Source: Flavobacteriales bacterium
GTDB taxonomy: Bacteria > Bacteroidota > Bacteroidia > Flavobacteriales > Flavobacteriaceae
Reading direction: 5' to 3'
Assembly: GCA_002747735.1 (NCBI GenBank)
Contig: PDQE01000029.1
Coordinates: 1 to 49,426 of the forward strand
DNA: 49,426 nt
The notes under the pieces are model-generated. The model was not told the DNA's origin, ran no database searches, and was given only the letters and a program-made list of their open reading frames with translations. A program made the translations under genes and the position numbers. The stretch's first letter is position 1, and every line of letters begins with the position of its first letter. Below, one piece after another: positions 23,800 through 33,138 of the stretch.

Positions 23800-24822
23800 T
23801 TAGAACAATTTCCCTTGATCTGCACCCTGTACTTTACCCAGATGTTTGTATGCCAAATCTGTAACTTCCCGGCCTCTGGGTGTTCGCACTATAAAGCCCT
23901 GCTGAATAAGAAATGGTTCATAGACTTCTTCTATGGTTTCGCTGTTTTCACTTACCGCCGTGGCAATGGTGCTGAGGCCTACCGGGCCACCTTTAAATTT
24001 ATCTATGATGGTGAGTAAAATTTTGTTGTCCATTTCATCTAATCCGTGAGCATCTACGTTTAAGGCTTTTAACGCATATTTTGCTATACCTATGTCTATA
24101 TTGCCGTTGCCTTTTATTTGGGCAAAATCTCTTACCCGTCTAAGCAAAGCATTGGCTATTCTGGGCGTACCACGGCTACGGCCGGCAATTTCAATGGCGG
24201 CTTCCATAGAAATAGCTACCTTAAGGATAGTGGCACTGCGTTGAATTATTGTGGTAAGCAATTCTGTTTTGTAATATTCCAGTCGGCTGCTTATACCAAA
24301 GCGGGCTCGCATCGGGGCGGTCAACAATCCTGAGCGGGTAGTAGCTCCTACTAAAGTAAAGGGTTCTAAATTAATCTGTACGGTTCTGGCATTAGGGCCG
24401 GACTCCAGCATAATGTCTATTTTGTAATCTTCCATAGCCGAATATAGATACTCTTCTATTACAGGACTCAATCGATGAATTTCATCAATAAAAAGTACAT
24501 CACGTTCGCTAAGATTGGTCAATAATCCCGCCAAATCTCCCGGTTTGTCCAACACCGGGCCACTGGTAATTTTAATCCCAACGTGTAATTCGTTTGACAA
24601 AATATGTGCTAGGGTAGTCTTTCCTAATCCCGGTGGGCCATGAAACAAAGTGTGATCTAGGGCCTCGTTACGTTGATTGGCTGCGGCTACAAAAACTTTT
24701 AAATTTTCTAAAACCTGCTCCTGTCCGGTAAAATCCGAAAAAGTTAATGGGCGTAACTTTTTCTCTATTTCTACTTCTTCGTGAGAAAGCTGCCCGCTGT
24801 CAGGATTTAAATGTTCATTCAT
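23800..24822 (-). CDS. ruvB: Holliday junction branch migration helicase RuvB
   Basis: The 340-residue product contains Walker [15 protein letters not shown], Walker [13 protein letters not shown], sensor-1 [11 protein letters not shown], the arginine finger region in TAPMRARFG, and the C-terminal winged helix ending [22 protein letters not shown] (given by its key GF-RTPRGR). It drives branch migration of Holliday junctions with RuvA. Length and order are normal. It converges with crcB (15-base gap); no clear terminator is seen between them. A MITE-like palindrome lies just upstream of its start. Confidence 0.97.
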   Translation of the reverse strand: MNEHLNPDSGQLSHEEVEIEKKLRPLTFSDFTGQEQVLENLKVFVAAANQRNEALDHTLFHGPPGLGKTTLAHILSNELHVGIKITSGPVLDKPGDLAGLLTNLSERDVLFIDEIHRLSPVIEEYLYSAMEDYKIDIMLESGPNARTVQINLEPFTLVGATTRSGLLTAPMRARFGISSRLEYYKTELLTTIIQRSATILKVAISMEAAIEIAGRSRGTPRIANALLRRVRDFAQIKGNGNIDIGIAKYALKALNVDAHGLDEMDNKILLTIIDKFKGGPVGLSTIATAVSENSETIEEVYEPFLIQQGFIVRTPRGREVTDLAYKHLGKVQGADQGKLF

Positions 24823-24855
24823 AATAGGGTAAATATACGTTTTTATCTGCTCAAA

Positions 24856-25010
24856 CTAGTGTTACGTTAAGTGTAAAATTACATATAAGCCGCAGTTGCT
24901 TTTTGTTTTTTATCATTATAAAGAGTAAGTATGGTTTTGGTCTATGTGCGTCTTTTTATAATGATAAAAAACAAAAATGGACAAGAAGAGTACACTTGAC
25001 TTGATACTAG
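24856..25010. repeat. MITE-like long palindrome between ruvB and the SPOR gene
   Basis: The core is a perfect 23-bp inverted repeat, 24900-24922 and 24955-24977, separated by 32 bases (extendable by three pairs with one wobble). Outside it, 24856-24875 and 24991-25010 form a second, imperfect pair matching at 16 of 20 positions and ending in CTAG on both sides. The 155-base whole, with terminal inverted repeats and no coding capacity, looks like a miniature inverted-repeat element. The right end supplies the TAG stop of the SPOR gene. No second copy was noticed in the window. A strong cruciform or a bidirectional terminator are alternatives. Confidence 0.55.
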
Positions 25011-25408
25011 CGTATATTTATCATTTCGGGAATTACCAGAGCTCCCGGAAAGATGGTTTTTATTTCTTTTAAAGCATAATCTGCTTCCAATTGTGTTTTA
25101 TAATTGCCTACCCGTACTTTCCAGTCGGGCGGAAAATTTTCTATTTTAATATAAGTATCGGGAAACTCGGTGGCAAATTCATCTCTGGCTTTGTAGGCTC
25201 CTTTTTCATTTCCAAAGAAAATTTGGATTCTAAAACCTTTTGTTTTTCTTAAGCTTTTATTGTACTCTTTTTTTTGATTGATGATTTGTTTTACTTTTTC
25301 ACTGGTATTAATGGTGATGGTACCTTCACTTTGAGCCCAAAGGAGATGAGGTAACCATAGGAATAAACAACCGAGAATAAATGGATAAGTCTTTGAAGAT
25401 AATTTCAT
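25007..25408 (-). CDS. Secreted SPOR-domain protein
   Basis: The 133-residue product has a signal peptide cleaved near LLWAQ-SEG (about residue 26) and a C-terminal SPOR domain (about 58-130): GFRIQIFFGNEKGAYKAR, YIKIENFPPDWKVRVGNYKT and ALVIPEMIN. SPOR domains bind denuded peptidoglycan at division sites. The TAG stop lies within the end of the MITE-like element, so the original C terminus may have been a few residues different. It has its own promoter, divergent from the act operon. Confidence 0.85.
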   Translation of the reverse strand: MKLSSKTYPFILGCLFLWLPHLLWAQSEGTITINTSEKVKQIINQKKEYNKSLRKTKGFRIQIFFGNEKGAYKARDEFATEFPDTYIKIENFPPDWKVRVGNYKTQLEADYALKEIKTIFPGALVIPEMINIR

Positions 25409-25427
25409 TACAGAATATTTATTTTGA

Positions 25428-25457
25428 CAAAAATAAGCTATTGTTTAATTAAAGCAA
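25428..25457 (-). promoter_or_regulatory. Promoter of the SPOR gene
   Basis: On the minus strand TTG (complement of 25455-25457), 19 bases and TATTTTTG (complement of 25428-25435) fit the Bacteroidota consensus; the ATG follows about 20 bases later. Confidence 0.65.
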
Positions 25458-25504
25458 TACATTTTTTTATTTAGAATGAATATAAATTTCATTTAACATT
25501 ATTT

Positions 25505-25541
25505 TTAGATTTTGGTTCTATCTAAGTATATATTATTTTTG
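25505..25541 (+). promoter_or_regulatory. Promoter of the act-cox operon with an inverted repeat over its -33 box
   Basis: TTG at 25512-25514, 19 bases and TATTTTTG at 25534-25541 form a canonical promoter, giving a leader of about 80 bases. The inverted repeat TTAGAT-N9-ATCTAA (25505-25525) covers the -33 box and is a possible operator. Confidence 0.7.
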
Positions 25542-25629
25542 TAATGATTTTCCAGAGAGAAATCACTAATTTGTGTATTTTTATAGAGTAATTATACCAA
25601 ATTTAGCGATTGCTAATATATTTGTAAAT

Positions 25630-27162
25630 ATGATTTATAGACATCATCACCAAGTAATCCGCAGATTATCCTTTTTATGTTTTTCTTTTTTGCTTTTGTT
25701 TACCGCACAACTATCAGCTCAGGAAGTTGATGTTGCAAATGGAAAAAAATTATTTAATGCTAACTGTGCTGCTTGTCATAAGTTGGAGGGTAAACTTATT
25801 GGCCCACCCTTAAAAGGTGTTACAGAAAAACGAGAGATGGACTGGCTCCTCGCTTGGATTAAAGATAATGGAGCCTTACGGGCCAGTGGAGATAAGGATG
25901 CCATTGCCATTTATGAGGAATACAATAAGCTACCTATGGTGGCCTATCCGCAATTTTCAGACCAGGACATAAAAAATATTTTGGCCTATATAGACGGGCA
26001 AGAACCTGCAGGTGCCGGAGGTGATACTTCAGCCGGGGCAGCAACAGCTGCTGCACAGGGTATTGACTCCATGCAGGTAGTAACCGGTAAAAAATTATTT
26101 GATGCCAATTGTGCCGCTTGTCATAAATTGGATAGTAAACTTATTGGGCCGGCTCTGGGAGATGTAACAGAGCGGCGAGACACAAAGTGGTTACATGCCT
26201 GGATTAAAGACAATGCAGCATTACGTGCCAGTGGAGACAAAGACGCTATTGCCATTTACGATGAATACAGTGGGTCTCCCATGATGGCTTTTCCGCAACT
26301 TTCGGATGAAGATATTGATGCTGTTTTGGCTTACACTAAGCACGCATCAATTCTTGAAGCCAAAAAACCTGCTGAAGCCAAAGCAATTCCTGTTGCTAAA
26401 GTACCACCCACACCTTGGGCTACGTATTTTGTACTTTTGGTTATCGTACTATTAGCCGTTTGGGTTTATTTTATGTCCAAAAACGAGTTTTTAAAATTAG
26501 TTACTACAATATTTTTACTGTTAGTTGTGGCTTATTATGGTTATGGAGCCATGCTGAGTATAGGGGTAGATCAAGGGTATAAGCCTGTTCAGCCCATTGC
26601 CTTTTCGCATAAAATACATGCCGGAGATAATAAAATAGATTGTCAATATTGTCATTCTGCTGCAAAAACCAGTAAACACTCCGGTATTCCTTCGGTCAAT
26701 CTATGTATGAACTGTCACCTCGGTATAACGGAATACAACGGCCCCGTTACTGATGAAAAAGATAAAGCATTTTACGATGCGGAAATCCAAAAAATATACG
26801 ATGCTATTGGTTGGGACAAAGAAACCAGAAGTTATATAGAAAATTATGAGCAAAAACCAATAGAGTGGGTGCAAATTCATAAATTACCCGATTTAGTTTA
26901 CTACAATCACTCGCAGCATGTAAATGTAGCGGGTTTAGCCTGTCAGAAATGTCATGGCCCTGTAGAAGAAATGGAAGAGGTAGAACAGTTTTCTCCATTA
27001 ACCATGGGTTGGTGTATTGAATGCCACAGAGAAACCGAAGTGGATATGGAAAATAATGATTACTACGCCAAAATACATGAGGAACTGTCAAAAAAATACG
27101 GTGTAGAAAAAGTTACCGTGGCACAAATGGGAGGCTTGGAATGTGGTAAGTGTCATTATTAA
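25630..27162 (+). CDS. actA: ACIII subunit ActA: two mono-heme c domains fused to a pentaheme domain
   Basis: The frame is open from a GTG at 25573, but the ATG at 25630 begins a proper signal peptide (MIYRHHHQVIRRLSF...SAQ), giving about 510 residues. Numbered from 25573, two near-identical cytochrome c domains carry CAACH at 65-69 and 180-184. Two membrane helices follow (about 283-301 and 306-328), then five CxxCH sites (CQYCH, CMNCH, CQKCH, CIECH, CGKCH) in the pentaheme part. ActA receives electrons from the iron-sulfur subunit in Alternative Complex III, a quinol:acceptor oxidoreductase replacing cytochrome bc1. The duplicated mono-heme unit is unusual. First gene of the actABCDEF-coxBA operon. 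Confidence 0.93.
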   Translation: MIYRHHHQVIRRLSFLCFSFLLLFTAQLSAQEVDVANGKKLFNANCAACHKLEGKLIGPPLKGVTEKREMDWLLAWIKDNGALRASGDKDAIAIYEEYNKLPMVAYPQFSDQDIKNILAYIDGQEPAGAGGDTSAGAATAAAQGIDSMQVVTGKKLFDANCAACHKLDSKLIGPALGDVTERRDTKWLHAWIKDNAALRASGDKDAIAIYDEYSGSPMMAFPQLSDEDIDAVLAYTKHASILEAKKPAEAKAIPVAKVPPTPWATYFVLLVIVLLAVWVYFMSKNEFLKLVTTIFLLLVVAYYGYGAMLSIGVDQGYKPVQPIAFSHKIHAGDNKIDCQYCHSAAKTSKHSGIPSVNLCMNCHLGITEYNGPVTDEKDKAFYDAEIQKIYDAIGWDKETRSYIENYEQKPIEWVQIHKLPDLVYYNHSQHVNVAGLACQKCHGPVEEMEEVEQFSPLTMGWCIECHRETEVDMENNDYYAKIHEELSKKYGVEKVTVAQMGGLECGKCHY

Positions 27163-27239
27163 AAAATTAAAAGATATAAAATTTAAAATTAGTTAGGTGT
27201 TTATATTACTGATAACTAATAACCAATAATAAAAAAAGA

Positions 27240-30200
27240 ATGGCGTTAAACAAGAAATACTGGAGAAGTGTTGAAGAGCTAAAAGAAAACAGCTCTATTG
27301 TTGAAAAGCTGGAACAAAATGAGTTTGTTGAAGATTTACCTACAGATAAGTTTCTTGGTAATAAAGAAAACTTAGCATCTTCTGCTACTACGCGAAGAGA
27401 TTTTCTAAAATATGTAGGTTTTACAACCGCTGCCGCATCTCTGGCAGCTTGTGAAGGTCCTGTGGTAAAATCTATTCCTTATGTTGTTAAGCCTGATAAT
27501 ATTATTCCCGGTATACCCAATTATTATGCTTCTAGTATAGCTAATGGAGAAGACTTTGCTTGTGTTTTGGTAAAAACCAGAGAAGGTCGTCCCATAAAGA
27601 TAGAATGTAATAACTTGGCTAGTGATTTGGGTAGTACAAATGCAAGAATGCAGGCATCAGTACTGTCATTGTATGATAATAATAGGTTAAAAAATCCTTT
27701 GATAAATGGCGAAGAAGGTACTTGGAGTGCATTTGACAAGGAAACTAAGAGTAAATTGGATGCGGTAAAAGCAGCAGGTAAAAAAGTAGTTTTTCTTACC
27801 GGTACCACTGCCAGCCCATCTACGAATAGCTTAATCAGTGATTTTGCCAGACAATACGAAAATACAAGCCATGTAATTTACGATGCGGTATCTGAAAGTG
27901 GGGCATTAGATGCCTATGAAAAAATGTATGGAGAACGTGCCTTACCCGATTATGATTTTTCAAAAGCAGATGTAATTATCGCTATTGGAGCAGATTTTTT
28001 GGCCGATTGGCAAGGTGGTGGATATGACGTAAGTTACACTAAAAACCGTGTGCCAAAAAATGGAAAAATGTCCAGGCATATTCAGTTTGAATCCAATATG
28101 AGCCTTACAGGGGCCAATTCGGATAAACGGTATATGGTAAAGCCATCAGAACAAAAACAAATTCTTTTAAATATTTACAATGCCATAACCGGTAAAGGTT
28201 CCGCTAAATCAACGCCTCATGACGAAGGTGTTAATGCTGCAATTAAACAGTTTAAAAAAGCAGGAGCTAATGCAGTATTGGTAACCGGTATTAACGATGT
28301 AAATGCACAGTTATTGGCATTGGAAATAAACAGGGCTATCGGTAGTAAAGCTTTAGATGTGGCTTCACCACGCTATGTAAGAAAAGGCTCTGATGCCGCT
28401 GTTAATAATTTGATTAATAGGGAAGCTATAAAAAAGGTAGATCTTACCGTAGCTTTTGCAGAATCTAAGGATGAAACTGCGGAGGTTGTACAGTTTGTAG
28501 GGGCTATTCCGCATAATTTAGAGTCCTGGGGCGATGTACACATCAAAAAAGGCCATTTTGGCTTAATGCAACCTACCATTAAACATTTGTTTAATACTCG
28601 CCAGTTTCAAGATACACTTTTGAAATGGATGGGGAATAATTCATCTTACTACGATTACATAAAAAATTATTGGAAAGCCAATATACTTAAAGGTACTGCT
28701 TGGAATCAGGCTTTACATGACGGAGTGTTGCATTCGGGTGTTGCAGTGGATACGGTAAACCAAAGTGTTTTCAACGAAGAAATTCCCAGTAAAGTATCAC
28801 AACAGGATATTGCAGTAAAAGGAGCTGCCGCTGCATTAAATAATTCCATTAAACCTGCGGATCTTGAGTTGTTTTTATATACAAAGGTAGGCTTGGGCAA
28901 TGGCCAAATGGCCAATAACCCTTGGCTACAAGAATTACCTGACCCTATTACTCGAACCTCTTGGGACAATTACATTACCATGTCTCGCATTGATGCAGAA
29001 GCCAAAGGCATAAAAAACAGAATTGTCTCTAATGGTGCTTTAGATGGTGATTTGGTTTCCTTAACGGTAAATGGTGTAACTATAGAGAATATTCCTGTAT
29101 ATATTCAGCCGGGACAGGCTCCGGGTAGTATTGGCCTGGCTTTGGGATATGGCAGAACATCTAAAGCCATTCAAAAAGAAATGCAGGTAGGGATAAATGC
29201 CTATCCTTTTTATACCAATTTTAAAAATGCCCAACCGGTAACCGAGATAAAAAAAATGTCCGGAAATCACAAGTTTGCATGTATTCAGTTGCAAAATACT
29301 TTGATGGGCAGAGATGAAATTATAAGAGAGACTACTTTAGATGATTTTATAAATAAACCAAAAGAATCTTGGAACCCAAAGGCCCATGTTCAGTTAGACC
29401 ATCAAAATGTTGGCTTAGAACGTGTAGATCTTTGGGAAGACTTTGATGATTCTCTTGGTATTAAATTTAATCTGTCTATAGACTTAGCTACTTGTACAGG
29501 TTGTGCAGCTTGTGTTATTTCTTGTATTGCAGAGAATAATATACCGGTGGTTGGTAAGCACGAGATGCGTGTAAGCCGTGATATGCACTGGTTGCGTATA
29601 GATAGGTATTATTCATCCGATATGACCGTAGAACGTGGTAAGGAAGAAGGTATTTTTGGTACGGGTGAATTTTTTAATGCCCAGACCCACCCATCGGATA
29701 ATCCTGAGGTGAGTTTTCAGCCGGTTATGTGCCAGCAGTGTAATCATGCACCTTGTGAAACGGTATGTCCGGTAGCTGCCACGTCTCATGGTCGACAAGG
29801 CCAAAATCAAATGGCTTATAACAGATGTATAGGTACCAGATATTGTGCTAATAACTGTCCTTACAAAGTAAGAAGGTTTAATTGGTTTAAATATTTTGAT
29901 AATGATGAGTTTAACTATAACATGAATAATAGCCTTGGTAAAATGGTACTTAACCCGGATGTGGTAGTACGTTCCAGAGGGGTTATGGAAAAATGCTCTT
30001 TATGTATCCAGATGACTCAAGCTACTATTTTACAGGCTAAAAAAGAAGGCAGACCTATCAAAGATGGAGATTTTACTACCGCTTGTTCAGATGCATGTGG
30101 TACCGGTTCAATGACATTTGGAAATATAAATGATAAAGATAGTAAAGTAAAAAAACTTAAGGAAGACGATAGAAGTTTCCATTTATTAGATTTTGTGGGA

Positions 30201-30254
30201 ACACAACCCAATGTTTTTTATCAGTTAGATATAAGAAACACAAACGAAGCATAA
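27240..30254 (+). CDS. actB: ACIII subunit ActB: molybdopterin-oxidoreductase-like and iron-sulfur protein
   Basis: The 1004-residue product has an internal Tat motif TRRDFLKYVGF (51-61) followed by a lipobox-like SLAAC (Cys71). Residues about 80-700 resemble the catalytic subunit of the complex iron-sulfur molybdoenzyme family, but in ACIII this part holds no molybdenum cofactor. The C-terminal ferredoxin-like part has four cysteine clusters: CTGCAACVISC (from 752), CQQCNHAPCETVCP (from 831), CIGTRYCANNCP (from 863) and CSLC with CSDACG (919 and 949), fitting three [4Fe-4S] and one [3Fe-4S]. It links quinol oxidation to the ActA hemes. It sits between actA and actC, as in other ACIII operons. 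Confidence 0.95.
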   Translation: MALNKKYWRSVEELKENSSIVEKLEQNEFVEDLPTDKFLGNKENLASSATTRRDFLKYVGFTTAAASLAACEGPVVKSIPYVVKPDNIIPGIPNYYASSIANGEDFACVLVKTREGRPIKIECNNLASDLGSTNARMQASVLSLYDNNRLKNPLINGEEGTWSAFDKETKSKLDAVKAAGKKVVFLTGTTASPSTNSLISDFARQYENTSHVIYDAVSESGALDAYEKMYGERALPDYDFSKADVIIAIGADFLADWQGGGYDVSYTKNRVPKNGKMSRHIQFESNMSLTGANSDKRYMVKPSEQKQILLNIYNAITGKGSAKSTPHDEGVNAAIKQFKKAGANAVLVTGINDVNAQLLALEINRAIGSKALDVASPRYVRKGSDAAVNNLINREAIKKVDLTVAFAESKDETAEVVQFVGAIPHNLESWGDVHIKKGHFGLMQPTIKHLFNTRQFQDTLLKWMGNNSSYYDYIKNYWKANILKGTAWNQALHDGVLHSGVAVDTVNQSVFNEEIPSKVSQQDIAVKGAAAALNNSIKPADLELFLYTKVGLGNGQMANNPWLQELPDPITRTSWDNYITMSRIDAEAKGIKNRIVSNGALDGDLVSLTVNGVTIENIPVYIQPGQAPGSIGLALGYGRTSKAIQKEMQVGINAYPFYTNFKNAQPVTEIKKMSGNHKFACIQLQNTLMGRDEIIRETTLDDFINKPKESWNPKAHVQLDHQNVGLERVDLWEDFDDSLGIKFNLSIDLATCTGCAACVISCIAENNIPVVGKHEMRVSRDMHWLRIDRYYSSDMTVERGKEEGIFGTGEFFNAQTHPSDNPEVSFQPVMCQQCNHAPCETVCPVAATSHGRQGQNQMAYNRCIGTRYCANNCPYKVRRFNWFKYFDNDEFNYNMNNSLGKMVLNPDVVVRSRGVMEKCSLCIQMTQATILQAKKEGRPIKDGDFTTACSDACGTGSMTFGNINDKDSKVKKLKEDDRSFHLLDFVGTQPNVFYQLDIRNTNEA

Positions 30255-30280
30255 TAACAATAAAGAACAATATATAAATT

Positions 30281-31990
30281 ATGGGTCATTACGAAGCACC
30301 TATTAGAGAACCGATTGTAGTTGGCGATAAAACGTATCACGATGTTACTGTTGATGTTGCCAGACCTATAGAAGGCAAAGCCAATAAAAGTTGGTGGATA
30401 GTTTTTATTATTTCGCTCATCGCTTTTTTATGGGGAGTAGGAGCTATTGCTTATACCATTGGTACCGGAATTGGCGTATGGGGACTAAACAACCGTATTA
30501 ATTGGGCTTGGGATATCACTAACTTTGTATGGTGGGTAGGTATTGGCCATGCGGGAACATTAATATCTGCAGTTTTATTGTTGTTTAGGCAAAAGTGGAG
30601 AATGGGAATTAACCGTTCGGCGGAAGCCATGACTATTTTTGCTGTTGTTCAGGCCGGGCTTTTTCCTATGATTCACATGGGTAGAATTTGGAATGCCTTT
30701 TTTACATTACCGGCACCAAACGTATTAGGTTCTTTATGGATAAACTTTAACTCTCCTTTACTGTGGGATGTTTTTGCTATCTCTACTTATCTTACCGTAT
30801 CATTAGTTTTTTGGTGGACAGGGCTTTTGCCTGATTTTGCTATGATTAGAGACCGTGCTACCAAACCCTTTCAGAAGAAAATTTACAGCTTAGTAAGTTT
30901 TGGTTGGAGTGGTAGGGCCAAAGACTGGCAACGTTTTGAAGAAGTATCTTTAGTTTTGGCCGGTTTGGCTACCCCGTTAGTACTTTCCGTACACACTATT
31001 GTATCTTTTGACTTTGCTACCTCTGTAATCCCCGGTTGGCACAGTACGGTTTATCCGCCTTACTTTGTTGCCGGAGCCGTTTTTTCCGGTTTTGCTATGG
31101 TGCAGACACTTCTGTTAGTTATGCGTAAGGTATCTAATTTAGAAGGATATATTACCAGAGTGCATGTAGAAAATATGAATAAGGTAATTTTGGTTACCGG
31201 TGGCATTGTTGCTGTAGCCTACCTTTCAGAATTTTTTGTAGGCTGGTACACAGGCAGCAGTTATGAAGATTTTGTATATATTTCTGTAGGTGCAGCTACC
31301 GGCCCGTATTGGTGGGCGTTTTGGGCATTGATAATATGTAACTCCGTAATACCACAGTTACTTTGGATAAAAAGCATCAGAAAAAACTATATTTGGACAT
31401 TTATAATTGCCATATTCATAAACATAGGTATGTGGTTTGAACGATTTGATATTATTGTCATCAATCTAAGTAGAGGCCATTTACCTTCTTCTTGGACACA
31501 ATTTTCTCCAACTTTTGTAGATATAGGTATATTTATTGGAACCATTGGCTTTTTCTTTGTTTTATTTCTGTTATATGCCAGAACATTCCCGGTTATTGCC
31601 CAAGCAGAAGTAAAAACTATTCTAAAGTCTAGCGGAGATAATTATAAACGATTAAGAGACCAATCCAGCAGCAATCAACCTGCAGAAAAAGTGGCTTTTG
31701 TGCCGGCTGAATCGGATACATCTGTAGAGGATAAAGAAGTTCAAGCAAAAACGCTGATTGAGAAGATAGGAACTTTTGATCCGGACACACAAAAACGAGA
31801 CGATTTAAAAGAAATAAATGGTATAGGTCCGGTAATGGAAGAAAAGTTGAATCAATTGGGTATTTATACCTTTGAGCAGGTTAGTAAAATGACCGAAACT
31901 GAATATGACTTGTTAGATTCCATCACAGGCTCATTCCCGGGAAGGGCTCAACGTGATGACTGGGCAGGCCAAGCGAAAAAACTTAAATAA
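30281..31990 (+). CDS. actC: ACIII subunit ActC (NrfD-like quinol-binding subunit) with a C-terminal helix-hairpin-helix-like domain
   Basis: The 569-residue product has eight to ten membrane helices (about 38-440) with NrfD-family signs such as FVWWVGIGHAGTLISA and VSFDFATSVIPGWHST, which form the quinol site and proton path. ActC is usually about 450-490 residues; here residues 505-569 add an extra domain. It begins KRDDLKEINGIGPVMEEKLN, a classic GIGP helix-hairpin-helix, and ends in FPGRAQRDDWAGQAKKL, the motif of HhH_5-like domains otherwise seen in DNA-linked proteins or appended to unrelated bacterial proteins. A linker rich in acidic residues joins the two. Function of the add-on is unknown. 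Confidence 0.93.
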   Translation: MGHYEAPIREPIVVGDKTYHDVTVDVARPIEGKANKSWWIVFIISLIAFLWGVGAIAYTIGTGIGVWGLNNRINWAWDITNFVWWVGIGHAGTLISAVLLLFRQKWRMGINRSAEAMTIFAVVQAGLFPMIHMGRIWNAFFTLPAPNVLGSLWINFNSPLLWDVFAISTYLTVSLVFWWTGLLPDFAMIRDRATKPFQKKIYSLVSFGWSGRAKDWQRFEEVSLVLAGLATPLVLSVHTIVSFDFATSVIPGWHSTVYPPYFVAGAVFSGFAMVQTLLLVMRKVSNLEGYITRVHVENMNKVILVTGGIVAVAYLSEFFVGWYTGSSYEDFVYISVGAATGPYWWAFWALIICNSVIPQLLWIKSIRKNYIWTFIIAIFINIGMWFERFDIIVINLSRGHLPSSWTQFSPTFVDIGIFIGTIGFFFVLFLLYARTFPVIAQAEVKTILKSSGDNYKRLRDQSSSNQPAEKVAFVPAESDTSVEDKEVQAKTLIEKIGTFDPDTQKRDDLKEINGIGPVMEEKLNQLGIYTFEQVSKMTETEYDLLDSITGSFPGRAQRDDWAGQAKKLK

Positions 31991-31995
31991 TAATT

Positions 31996-32520
31996 ATGAG
32001 TACCAAAGTTATACATGCATTATATGATGATGATGATGTTTTACTCAGTGCCGTAAAACAGGTTAGAGAGAAAGATTATCACATAGAGGAAGTGTTTACC
32101 CCATTTCCCGTTCACGGTTTGGATAAAGCAATGGGTCTGGCTTCTACCAGAATGGCCATTACTGCTTTTTTGTACGGTTTAACAGGGTTTAGTTTTGCAG
32201 TGTGGTTTCTCAATTTTATTATGATTGAAGACTGGCCGCAAAATATTGGAGGTAAACCTAGTTTTGCCTTTTATATGAATATGCCGGCTTTTATTCCGGT
32301 AATGTTTGAAATGACAGTTTTCTTTGCTGCCCATTTAATGGTAATTACTTTTTATTTACGAAGCAAAATATGGCCGTTTAGAAAAGCGGAAAATCCTGAC
32401 CCCAGAACTACTGATGATAAGTTTTTAATGGAAATTCCGGTATCAGGTAATGAAGAAGAACTCAAAGAATTATTGGAGAAAACGGGAGCTATTGAGATTA
32501 GCATAAAAGAAACACATTAA
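31996..32520 (+). CDS. actD: ACIII subunit ActD (DUF3341)
   Basis: The 174-residue product contains YDDDDVLLSAVKQVREK near the N terminus, EVFTPFPVHGLDKAMGL (about 34-50) and two membrane helices (about 55-76 and 93-119), with a soluble C-terminal tail ending in a short ferredoxin-like segment. This is the DUF3341 family, an ACIII subunit whose periphery lies on the cytoplasmic side and whose role is structural. It starts 5 bases after actC and ends 2 bases before actE, as expected for one operon. Confidence 0.95.
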   Translation: MSTKVIHALYDDDDVLLSAVKQVREKDYHIEEVFTPFPVHGLDKAMGLASTRMAITAFLYGLTGFSFAVWFLNFIMIEDWPQNIGGKPSFAFYMNMPAFIPVMFEMTVFFAAHLMVITFYLRSKIWPFRKAENPDPRTTDDKFLMEIPVSGNEEELKELLEKTGAIEISIKETH

Positions 32521-32522
32521 TA

Positions 32523-33113
32523 ATGAAAAATTATTCAAAAATATTAGCTGTTATAGGCCTTGTTTTCCTGCTATCGTCTTGTTATGATAGCGATAGGTCA
32601 AGAAAAGTACGATATATGGGCGATACAGACATGTATAAATCCGTACCTTATTATGCGTATGATCAAAACCCTATTTTACCAAATGATATGGCATCATTAA
32701 AGCCTGTGAAAAATACAATTTCAAGAGGTGATATTCCCTATATATATCCTAATAGTGAAGAAGGCTATCAGGCAGCAAAGGATTCTTTGCAATCGCCATT
32801 GTGGATTAAAAAAGAAACAGATTCTGTAGTCACTATTTCTGAAAAGAACTTAGACAAAGGCAAGTATTTGTATAATATTTATTGTGCTATTTGTCATGGC
32901 ACAAGTGGTGATGGCCAAGGAGATTTGGTTAAAAATGAGAAATTCTTAGGAGTACCCAATTATAAAGACCGTGACATTACCGAAGGAAGTATTTATCACG
33001 TTATTATGTATGGTAGAGGGCTTATGGGTTCACATGCCCCACAACTTACAGAAAAAGAGCGATGGCAAGTAGTTCATTATGTAGAACAACTGCGAAAAGA
33101 TTTGTTAAAATAA
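32523..33113 (+). CDS. actE: ACIII subunit ActE: mono-heme cytochrome c lipoprotein
   Basis: The 196-residue product has a lipoprotein signal ending LLSSC (Cys20), a segment KVRYMGDTDMYKSVPYYAYD typical of ActE in Bacteroidota (key residues MYxSxPY), and a class I cytochrome c domain with CAICH (121-125) and the axial Met in GRGLMGS (165-171). It takes electrons from the ActA hemes toward the oxidase. It follows actD by 2 bases. Confidence 0.95.
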   Translation: MKNYSKILAVIGLVFLLSSCYDSDRSRKVRYMGDTDMYKSVPYYAYDQNPILPNDMASLKPVKNTISRGDIPYIYPNSEEGYQAAKDSLQSPLWIKKETDSVVTISEKNLDKGKYLYNIYCAICHGTSGDGQGDLVKNEKFLGVPNYKDRDITEGSIYHVIMYGRGLMGSHAPQLTEKERWQVVHYVEQLRKDLLK

Positions 33114-33138
33114 TAGATACAGCACAATAGTAAAAGAT

